A stretch of 30,233 bases of DNA, from NCBI GenBank assembly GCA_964058805.1, contig CAXKVV010001197.1, positions 1 to 30,233 of the forward strand, written 5' to 3'. A model generated the notes under the pieces. The model was not told the DNA's origin. It saw only the letters and a program-made list of their open reading frames with translations, and did not search any database. The DNA is from Schoenoplectus triqueter (Eukaryota; Streptophyta; Magnoliopsida; Poales; Cyperaceae). A program made the translations under genes and the position numbers. Below are positions 22,401-30,233 of this stretch, piece after piece (positions within the stretch are counted from its first letter, which is position 1; each line of letters begins with the position of its first letter).

Positions 22401-23463
22401 TTAATTTCACAAAACTTCTTTTTAAAACCTATGATAAAGGCCTACCTGGTCTAGACGTTACCTTCTCCCCTGGTCTTAGCATTATCTGAAAGGCAAGCCC
22501 AAAACACATTTAAGCAAAATATACAACTGGCTTGATTTTTGAAGTAGGCATCTATTCATTATACCTGCACAATCTGTGAGTCTCCGCCAAGTATCTGAAA
22601 GGCTGTAGCAGTCGATTGCTGACTCTAGTACCAAACACAAAAAAGAGGAAGCAAATAGTAACGCGAATAATGTAATGTTTAAATAAACATTAATATATTT
22701 ATTTCAATAAATATGTAAACATTATAAGAAAAAATATCCACTAAAGGAACTTCCTAGTTATAAACATAAAGAGCAAGTTTGACGGCAGTAACTAGTTCAG
22801 TCTTACTATGAGAATAAGCTGCTTTATCTAACAAAGAGAAGTAACATTCTGACCAAATAATTATGACGAAGCAGCAATTCTGTCACCCAAACAGATGCTA
22901 GAAATATAGTTAATTCTTCAAAAAAATAATCATTTTTGTCAACTTCTTGCTGAACAGATCTGATTCCCCAAACAAATTGCACAACAAGAGAAAACATATT
23001 CAGATACTGCTTATGTTGCAAATCAATTATTGATATATATCAACCACACTTCCAATAGCTAACCAGACTAACACAACTTACGAAAGAAAGAAAGCTTTTT
23101 CTCTCGATTCTGATTAAAATTGGGATCAGAGATCGTCAAATCAATTCAGTCTAAACCAAAAATTCAGAAGACATCCGAAAATTAAAGCAGGTTAATGTTC
23201 ATTAAAGAAATACAATTCATGTGTTTAAGAGAAACGTAATGGAACTTCAAATAACAGCTCAGAAGTCGCACAGTTCGTTAGGAAATCAGACATGAACTAA
23301 CTAAATCTATCCAGATCCGTGGACTTCCGATTCAGGTTTGGATAGTTCGTACGATGTAGGAAGAAATCATGCTGAAATTCGATAAAGTAACAATCAACAA
23401 GAGAAGATTCGGCACCTGATACACATAGGGTTGGAAAGGCGTAGAGAAGAAGGGCGCTGCCAT
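19493..23463 (-). CDS. AIM24 family protein (tryptophan RNA-binding attenuator protein-like)
   Basis: Member of the AIM24/TRAP-like family, named after yeast Aim24, a mitochondrial inner membrane protein. The plant role is poorly known. Exons: 23416-23463, 22565-22624, 22446-22485, 21653-21867, 20620-20706, 20363-20423, 20026-20147, 19737-19828 and 19493-19607, all GT-AG and in frame, giving 279 residues. The body is a Gly-rich beta fold with FQILGGDSQIVQIMLRPGEK near the start, the conserved core VCYMSGSVKMDN and GLWQWLFGRSI, then GQGLAFLLGGGTVAQKVL and MATLTGPGVVFIQSLPF. The C-terminal ~25 residues form one transmembrane helix (FIIQIAIFFFLAYVMIVSSI). The N-terminus, MAAPFFSTPFQPYVYQ, has no obvious presequence, so the compartment is unclear; a tail-anchored form is plausible. 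Confidence 0.93.
20260..20350. repeat. Tandem duplication (2 x 41 bp, period 50) in an AIM24-like intron
   Basis: TTAAGGTTAGC(A/G)TGA(G/A)AAAGAGG and the following GAATACAAAAGGAAAAAAT occur at 20260-20300 and again at 20310-20350 with only two substitutions, separated by CACACTATA. The second copy ends 13 bp from the exon at 20363-20423, within its downstream (donor-side) intron. No effect on coding. Confidence 0.9.
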
Positions 23464-23639
23464 GGCTTCACTTTCTATATGCCTGTCTCTGTCTCTGAGT
23501 GTGTTTGCCTCTCTCTCTCGACTTCACACTTCTGGTCTTTGTCTTTCTCAGAACAATAATTTCTTACCAGGCGCCATTAGATCCTCCCCAAGCTTGATTT
23601 CTACTTGCTACCCCTTTTCTATGGTCGAAGGCTGTATTA

Positions 23640-23830
23640 AATGATGGAACGAAATTAGTGCGGTCACCGTTCGATTCGATAATTTCGATTCTGGTCGGAC
23701 GATAGACGGTAAATTTTAAGCCGGTTTCTTATTTCTTCGCTAACTATTGGATCCCACGTTGTCAATATCCACGTGGCAATTACTTATTGGATTGGACGAC
23801 TTGCGTCGACGTGTCTAAACTTTTTTCTTT
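23640..23830 (-). promoter_or_regulatory. Upstream region of AIM24-like gene with G-box and CCAAT motifs
   Basis: A palindromic G-box/ABRE core, CCACGTGGC, lies at 23769-23777. CCACGTTG (about 23754) and CGACGTGTC (about 23809) carry the same ACGT core. On the minus strand three CCAAT motifs lie between 23740 and 23800. This clustering suits a bZIP/NF-Y responsive promoter, but it sits about 300 bp from the ATG and use is inferred. Confidence 0.45.
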
Positions 23831-24037
23831 AAAATTCACATCCATTAATTATTTAACAGCACGACAAACACCTAAATACATTTTTAATTATCCGCGCGTT
23901 GCAGCGATTTTTTTTAATTTAGATATAAAAAATATCACATGATAATATATATATCATTTTAATATGAAAAAGATTAATAAATATAATATCAGTTATAGAT
24001 ACTATATATAACCATTAATTATTGTACAAGTTTGCTG

Positions 24038-25440
24038 ATGGAATCGGGTCGAAGAACTTCACTTGCTCCTCTTCTTCGATCTTCTAATGCTGGCGCTTCT
24101 TTTCCTCTCACTTATGTGGAGGCTGCCCAGTAGGGTCTACAAGTGGACCAGGTCCAGTCTACTACATCCTCGAAGCGACTCAACTAGGACTTCTTGAATC
24201 TCCGACGGGGTTGGGCTAAAAATCGATGCATGCGGTGTGGTGAAAAGGGACACTGCACGGCTACATGTCGCAACGCACGAGTCTGCTTCGTATGTGGGCA
24301 AATCAGACATTTTTCTACGCGTTGCCCGCTGCGTTTTAACCAGCAACCCCTTCTCTCTTCTAGCGTTTTGCAGCCCCTCGTCCCAAATCTCAACATTCTA
24401 CCGATTCGCTCAATGGAGGTCCAGCGCTCCTCTCCCGGCTCCACTGTCCCTACTCTCATCTATCGCATAATCATTGCTGAGGAGCTGGCTCTTAATTTCC
24501 TTAAGGAGTTAGAGCAAAGTGTGCTTCTTCAAGCGTCGGCTCCAATCTCACCGGCTGATCTTCTAGTTCATCTCCGCTTATGTCACCCGGGGCCGTGGGT
24601 GATAAGGATGGCAGGGGATACTACCTTCTTGGTTCAAGGTCTCGAATCTTGGAGATTAGCGGTGATAGCTCATGGATTCACTGTGTTCGGATCTCAACGC
24701 TTTATAGTTTCTACGGATTTTGCCAACCTTTATGGTTGTACTAAGCCGGAACAGTTTTGGATCAAGATCTTCAATCTTGACTATGATCTCCGCGGCCCTG
24801 GTGTACTCCGTGCCATTATTCAACCTTTTTCCCGGCTCCTAGACCTAGATGTAGTTTCAAGTTCAAGAATCGAGCTGCGTTGGGCCAGGGTATTGGTGGA
24901 AGTGGCTGCCCGTGAGTTGATCCCTCCGGTAGGTTGGTTTGAATTGTAGAATTCTGAAGGTAATTCTCGGTATATTCCTCTTCGCTTTGAGATTGAGGAC
25001 TCGATCGCTCTTCATCCGAATGTAAGTGCTGCTAATACTTTGAATGGGTCGGGTTCTAATAATTCATTCCACTGCTCCACCAATTCCGTCCTACCCTAAC
25101 CTCTCCCAAACTAGCCCTGCTCTGCCATCTTCCCTCCCGCCTGGCCCGGGTGCCCTTCCAACTCATCCGCGACCTATTTTCTCGGCTTCTTCCTTTCCCC
25201 TTCAGGTTTCCCTCCCCAATGTCATTTTCCTTCGAGCTTGCCAGCATATCTATCACCACCAATTCCTTTTCAAGGGGCCCCTCTGCCTCACTTCACTGCC
25301 CCCAATACCGTGCTGCGCCGTTGGCTCCCAAACATAATAAATGGGTGAAATCCAAATACCGCAATAAGAACACTGCTAGAATTAGTGCCAAGATGGCTGA
25401 GTTATTTGCGAAAAATGCAGCTCTTAAGGCACAATTGTAG
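24038..25440 (+). pseudogene. LINE ORF1 remnant (two CCHC zinc knuckles plus RRM-like domain)
   Basis: Starts at ATG 24038 (MESGRRTSLAPLLRSS). In-frame stops interrupt it at 24131 and 24185, and it continues in the same frame to a stop at 24947. Two back-to-back CX2CX4HX4C knuckles, CMRCGEKGHCTATC and CFVCGQIRHFSTRC, bind nucleic acid in related proteins. A ~150-residue domain follows (from LIYRIIIAEELAL to VGWFEL) that resembles the DUF4283/RRM-like part of plant LINE ORF1 proteins. The frame then shifts within a Pro/Ser-rich tail, ending in a basic stretch (KWVKSKYRNKN) and a short coiled-coil-like segment before 25440. Not a host gene. Confidence 0.75.
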
Positions 25441-25994
25441 TCTTTCAAAGGTCCTGTTCCGAGTCTCGCACCTCTCCCTCAGTTATGGTTTCTGGTATTA
25501 CCCCTCCCCCAACCACGCTGTCTTCCCCTAACCCTTCCCAACCTCCTTCTCATTCTCTGGTGGTCCATGATTCTCTGCTGCAAGAGGCGGCGCGCCAAGC
25601 CTCACCCTCGATTTTTGCTTCTTCATCTATTATAGAGGAGCGGGCATCAGGGAATGAAGTACTCCAGGCCTTGGCTTCTGATCAGCTCAGCCTTGTTCCA
25701 CAATGGGGTAATAGTTCTCAGAGCGCCTCCACTTCTAGCAAGGCTGACATGCTTCTGTTATGTCCACCATCACCCAATTCTTCAGGTATTTTTTTCTCTA
25801 TTTTTTCTCCTTCTTATTGCCCTCTTGGTTGGTGAGGGTATCTTTTATTTCTACTCAAAATGATAATAACGAGCTTGACCACTTTATCTCTAAGCATAAG
25901 TTGGCAAATTATGATCGTTTTGAATAATTTTTATCTAGTGTAGTTGCTGTTCTGATGAATTAGCACTTAAGCGGGGGATCTTCGTTGGTTATTC

Positions 25995-26972
25995 ATGAAA
26001 ATACTTAATTTTAATGTTCATGGGTTAGGTCTTCCTGAAAAAAGACGTATAATTCATGAATTAACACAAAAAGAACATATCGATATTCTTTGTATTCAAG
26101 AAACTAAAAAGAATTCATTTTCTACTCAATTTATGAAGTCAATTTCTCATTTTTATGATACATGGAAGTTTATCCCTTTTGTTGGTGCTTCTGGGGGGAT
26201 TTTAATAGTTTAATTCTATTGATTGGCATGTTGGATCCTTTTCAATTACTATGTATCTTAAAAATAAATGTGATAAGGTTAAATGGGCATGTGTATATGG
26301 ACCTGTTGACCCCTCCCTTAAGAATGTTTTCTGGTCTGAATTAACTGATATAAGGTTATCCTGGGCTGGTCCTTGGGTCATTGGGGGGGGGGGGCTTTAA
26401 TGCTATTAGGAATAGATTGGAAAAGAATGGTGTGTCTTTTGATAGACCTAATATGCAGCATTTTAATGCTTGGATTGATGCATTTGTACTTCATGATTTT
26501 AAATGCCCAGATCATAAGTTTTCTTGGGCTCGGGAGGTAGAAGTTCACAAATGACATGTCTAAATAAGTACTTTGTTAATATAGCATGGGTCACGCAATA
26601 TCCTACCTCTCATTCTATGAGTTTTTCTAGATTGTGTTCGGACCATTCTCCTATATGTTTTGAATTTGGACCATCTACCAAATATAAATCTACTATTTTT
26701 CATTTTGAAAAATGTTGATTGTCTCATGAGGGGTTTTCTAATCAATTAGCTCTTTGGTGGTAGCAGTTTCATTTAAATAATAATAAAGCTTTAGATTGAA
26801 AGTTTAAAATGGATAAAATTAAATCCAAACTCAAAGGGCGGAGTGCCAACTTTATGGCAGAACTGAAAGCTTCTAAAATAAAACTGATTAATGATATAAC
26901 TTCTTTAGAATTACTCATGAAACATCGTGATTTATCTGATGAGGAGATATCTACTTTTTTATCTCAAAAATA
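25995..26972 (+). pseudogene. LINE ORF2 endonuclease remnant (APE-type), frameshifted
   Basis: MKILNFNVHGLGLPEKRR opens an exonuclease-endonuclease-phosphatase domain. The metal-binding Glu is seen in DILCIQETKK, and SGGILIV precedes a frameshift at 26213. Homology resumes in another frame with WACVYGPVDP and WVIGG. A 12-G run at 26383-26394 then replaces the expected GDFN motif and shifts the frame again before FNAIRNRLE. The C-terminal SDHSPI histidine motif is at about 26638-26655, followed by the linker that normally leads to reverse transcriptase. That domain is absent. Confidence 0.8.
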
Positions 26973-26999
26973 ATTTGTTTAGTCTTTATAGAACAGAGA

Positions 27000-27655
27000 A
27001 AATTTATTGGCCGGTTCATGAAGATTTTAAACAGTTATAACGATTCGTGAATTATTATAAAGATTCAGGCCGAAAGTTGATTATGATCAGCTTCAGGAGG
27101 TCTATATAAAGGGGTTACTCTCTCATTTTAAAATTATTTGATTTATCTAGCTAAATCATTACTCCAGAGAGCTTACTAGCCATATATAAACTAAGAGAAA
27201 TAATCTAAGAGATAAAAATACTCAATTAACCCAATCCTTGTTTAAGCTCAATCTAGTTTCTTTTTATTCTCCCAACTTGATCCTTCGTGATCATCTTGTA
27301 ATCTGTTTCTTGAGCTATAGTGCTCATCTTTTTTGAGCTGTAGTGCTCACCTTTTTCTTGAGTGTGTTTTTACTCACTTGATTATTTTGAGTGTGTTGTC
27401 ACTCACATTTTTGAGTGTGTTGTCACTCTTGTTACCGATAGACTTGGCAGTCCATTTTTATAAGGGACCAAGTTCTATAAGTGTAAAACTATTTTTTTTA
27501 GTGTTTCGGCTCAACCTCAAATGTTGGAGGTTGGGAGTCCCAGAGACGTAGATATTTTTAACCCGAACTCCGTTAATAGCCTCTTTTACCAAAGTTTCTA
27601 TATTGAATTAAAATTAATAGAACTTCAAAATTACTTCTTAAAAGAATAATTTACA
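27000..27655 (+). other. LTR-like segment (possible solo LTR) within the LINE remnant
   Basis: The stretch has a promoter-like TATATAAA at 27103-27110 after a GC-poor lead-in, then a ~450-bp leader-like region with no coding potential, tandem mini-hairpins at 27312-27428, and GACGTAGATATTTTTAACCC near 27543. That last motif resembles the end region of some plant copia LTRs or of pararetrovirus leader sequences. No TG...CA edges or target duplication could be fixed. It interrupts the LINE where reverse transcriptase should be. Confidence 0.4.
27312..27428 (+). repeat. Array of five mini-hairpins (GAGYG...CRCTC)
   Basis: Five short inverted repeats occur in series: GAGCTATAGTGCTC (27312-27325), GAGCTGTAGTGCTC (27335-27348), GAGTGTGTTTTTACTC (27360-27375), and GAGTGTGTTGTCACTC twice (27389-27404 and 27413-27428). 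Each is a 4-5 bp stem with a 5-8 base loop, preceded by a T-rich spacer. Confidence 0.85.
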
Positions 27656-27659
27656 TTAG

Positions 27660-28369
27660 ACAGCTAATTTCTCTATTTAGTTGTCATTGATCAAGGGTTC
27701 AGGATTTAGATGGAGCATTTTTGTGGTTCTTTCCTGTTCTATCTTTTTGAATTATAACACAGTGTATTTTGGTTCGAATGAAAACAGGCGGTATCATCAT
27801 TATGTACCACGTCCTTAAAAAAAGAAAGTTTTGTATTTAGCACAAAAATGATATTTTATTCTATTCTTTTTGGCAGAAACCATACATGTTTCTCTATGAG
27901 ACAAGTTGTGTATATTGAAATCAATTTTGCAGCTTCATCCTTGCATTCCATCTTGAAGCAATGACAACCTGATCCAATAGTTTGGAGAGCGCCAAAAGGC
28001 GAGCACAGCTTATTATGAAATATAGTAAAATATGAGATATGAAAGTCTCTCTGCGAACTGATCGAATTTGCACCACTAGGGTATAGCTCCACTTACCCAA
28101 GTGGGGCACTTTCTGATTTAAGATACACAAATGATATGAACATGTTCAAGAAAAATTCCTTTCAAGTTTTGTAGATTAATTCCCGTAATATTGTATCCTT
28201 TAAAAATTTACAAAAACCTTTAAAAATTTACAGGACCTTTAAAAATTGAAGGACAACACTCTACCCTCTGTAGTACCATAGAGCACAGAGGATGTGGATT
28301 CTTCCTCAATGGAGTTCCCCATTTGGTAAAAGACGGAGAGTGAATCAGAAATCGGAGAAACGAACCATT
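27660..28369. other. Non-coding stretch between LINE and CACTA terminus
   Basis: No gene is supported. It includes the putative LINE tail to about 27830, AT-rich sequence with two overlapping but domain-less minus-strand ORFs (27856-28130), and a three-copy short tandem repeat at 28197-28253. Confidence 0.55.
28197..28253. repeat. Short tandem repeat, three ~19-bp copies of CCTTTAAAAATT(TAC/GAA)
   Basis: Copies begin at 28197, 28217 and 28236. The first two share CCTTTAAAAATTTACA; the third ends in GAAGGA. The period is 19-20 bp. Confidence 0.85.
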
Positions 28370-30233
28370 CACTACTAGAATTTTCATTATTAGCATGCAT
28401 AACTTATATTTTTTGGATGGGTTCTTAATAACGCATGCGAGTAACAAAAATGGACCTCACCCACTAATAACTGGCGTAGGTTGGCGCATATCATAACTCA
28501 CGCATGTTATTACACTAATTTTTTTTTACCAAAATTCGACCCCTCCCAAATTTTCGCTGAAATTATAGTCCCTCCGAAAAGTTAATTCACGCCTCCAAAA
28601 TTTCAATTCAAAACCCAAATTTTTTCTCACTCAATCCATTTCAATCCATTGTTTTTCCCTCTTTCACCTCCCGCCTCTCCCCTTCCCTCCCACATCCCTC
28701 TCTTTCCCCTCCGTTGTGACCCTAGCAGCCCTCACGACGGCACTTCCCTTTCTCGCCTTCCCCTCTCGCGCCTTTCTCTTCATCCCCTCCAGCAGTACTT
28801 CCCTTATTTTCTCCTACTGGACCAAACCCTAGCAACCCTCCATAATCTTGTCTTTTCTCTCTTTCGTATTCATCTTTCCCTCTTTCCGCTCAGCCACGTA
28901 AACCTAACAACCCTCTCTACCTATCTCAACCCTTTCTCTCATCTCCCTCGCTCCTTCGCTCTCTCTCTTTCCAATACAGAGACAAACAACGCTTATCGTT
29001 GCAAGGAGAAGGCTAACATGCGCGATAGGAGAAGAGGAAAGACAAGCATAGGTTCTCAAACTCTTGATTTAGTTTCTGGTATGAATTGAAGTGGATAATT
29101 TCACAATTTTTAGCTCCTGACGCAGTTTCTGGTTTTATTTATTCTTGTTGGCAATATTGTAATAGGCTAGATTAAATTATCATCAAATAAAAAAAGAGTA
29201 TGTTTGTTATAATCCTAGTGCGCTACTTGAGGCTTAAATTATCATTAAACAAAAGCCCTTCCATTTTTTTTGACATAATTTATCTTTGAAGATGTAATTA
29301 GAAATTGTCAATAACATAGGGATACTGACTATTATGCTTTCTACAATACTGGTGTGCTACTTGAGACTTGTAGACTTGTAGATGGTTTATTCTAAAATTT
29401 GAAATGGGATTTTGATTCAGTTTTGATCTGCATTTGTTGTTTCTCTTTGTTTGGATATGTGTATAATGATTCAGTTTTGATCTGTATTAGTGGAGGCAGG
29501 GGCGGATGTAGTATTTTGATTAGAGGGGGCAATTATCAGATTATAATAACTTATCGGGTTCAAATCTATTAACTAATCAGATACTAAATAAAATAATAAT
29601 AATTTAATATATATTCCTACCTAATAAAAAATATTAAAATAATAAAATTTTATATATTAAAAACAACAACAAAATAAAAGCTCAAAGTAATAGATAATCA
29701 AGTTGATGAATAAATTTTTCTTGTACGGAACTTTATATTTTGGCATCTTTGTATAATTATTTCATTATGCATGATATTAAAATATTTTTTCTCAATAAAA
29801 ATAATTAGACAATCCAGGGGGCAGATTACCGAAAACACTATCTAAAAACACTATTTTTCAAAATCCAGGGGGCCGCTGTCCCCTGGCCTTACCTGGGTCC
29901 GCGCTTGAGTGGAGGTTATTTATGACATATATTACTTCAAGTTTGAGGTATGTTTTTCCATTTGCAATGATATTTTATTTTTAATAAGAATTACTGCTTT
30001 GGATTGGAGCATGACCAGTGATTTACCTAATGGCCATTCTTCTAGATGCATCATAAAGTATGGATCCAGATAATATTTTGGTACAAAAAAAGAAGGTGCT
30101 TCCCTTCACACCCCTCTCTATGTCCTTTGATGATGTCCATTAATATATTCATGTGCCCCTGGTTAGAAACTTTTCTTTATTCATTTCTTTGTGTTTTCAT
30201 TTGTGGCCATTCCTATCTAGTTTGGTGTTTTGT
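28370..30233. mobile_element. CACTA (En/Spm-type) element, one terminus; other end not in window
   Basis: The segment begins CACTACTAGAATT at 28370, the canonical plant CACTA terminal sequence. Subterminal inverted motifs follow: AATAACGCATGCGAGTAA near 28427 and CTCACGCATGTTATTA near 28498, as expected for transposase-binding subterminal repeats. Next come CGACCCCTCCCAAATTTTCG-type and long pyrimidine-rich sequences (28530-28980) often seen inside non-autonomous plant CACTA elements. No matching terminus (TAGTAGTG) occurs before 30233, and no transposase is seen. How far it truly extends is inferred; a hAT element is nested at 29497-29907. Confidence 0.6.
29497..29907. mobile_element. Non-autonomous hAT element (411 bp) with 8-bp target duplication
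   Basis: AGTGGAGG at 29489-29496 is repeated exactly at 29908-29915. The element begins CAGGGGCGGATGTAG and ends, read inward, CAAGCGCGGACCCAG, giving imperfect inverted ends of about 15 bp. The interior is AT-rich with no ORF, and GGGGGC motifs lie near both ends. Its termini resemble the hAT MITE at 11490-11720, but the interiors differ. Confidence 0.87.

Larger units (their letters stand above)
24038..27830 (+). mobile_element. Degenerate plant LINE (L1-type non-LTR retrotransposon)
   Basis: Order on the plus strand is an ORF1 remnant with two CCHC knuckles, a Pro/Ser-rich linker, then an APE-type endonuclease remnant, as expected for plant L1 elements. Both ORFs carry stops and frameshifts. 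No reverse transcriptase motifs follow the endonuclease; instead the sequence from about 27000 resembles an LTR. The segment 27660-27830, ending in a short A-rich run, could be the LINE 3' end. No target-site duplication was found, so the outer limits are approximate. Confidence 0.8.

Noticed and set aside
28649..29089. 146-codon plus-strand ORF in the CACTA-like region
   Set aside because: Opens at TTG rather than ATG, and its first ~110 codons are a pyrimidine-rich Ser/Pro/Leu low-complexity stretch; reads as leader-like sequence, not a protein.

Overview
This window is nuclear DNA of a flowering plant, probably a eudicot. The genes are split by many short GT-AG introns. Intergenic DNA is AT-rich and full of small transposon relics. 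The proteins are plant-specific: a cytosolic-type O-acetylserine(thiol)lyase, a chloroplast PSB27-H2 with a transit peptide, an IDM1-type PHD/acetyltransferase, and an AIM24-like protein. The species cannot be named from the sequence alone.

Layout. Positions 1-3950, minus strand: cysteine synthase, nine coding exons visible, with the last ~30 codons off the left edge. A 415-bp Mutator-type MITE (4013-4427, perfect 9-bp target duplication) sits less than 30 bp upstream of its apparent TATA box. 4437-7234: AT-rich spacer with a ~168-bp tandem duplication. 7310-8301, plus strand: PSB27-H2 (LPA19), three exons, 199 aa, with a 27-bp duplication of its start-codon region that creates an overlapping upstream ORF. 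8302-9900: spacer. 10190-15697, minus strand: a 1322-aa nuclear protein with TDBD, PHD and GNAT domains, and a 231-bp hAT MITE in an intron. 16280-19490: spacer with at least one MITE-like repeat. 19493-23463, minus strand: AIM24 family, nine exons, 279 aa, with a G-box in the upstream region. 24038 to ~27830: a decayed plant LINE with ORF1 and endonuclease remnants, no reverse transcriptase, and an LTR-like insertion or replacement. 28370 to the right edge: the terminus of a CACTA element, itself carrying a nested 411-bp hAT element.

The four host genes are functionally unrelated (sulfur assimilation, photosystem II repair, chromatin, a mitochondrial-type scaffold family) and are not an operon or cluster. 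All four gene models were built by hand from splice signals and protein homology. Every junction keeps the reading frame, but no transcript data were available. I found no CRISPR array, rRNA or tRNA, and no convincing new multi-gene system. The most unusual signals are regulatory (transposon in the cysteine synthase promoter, duplicated start of PSB27-H2) and transposon-structural.
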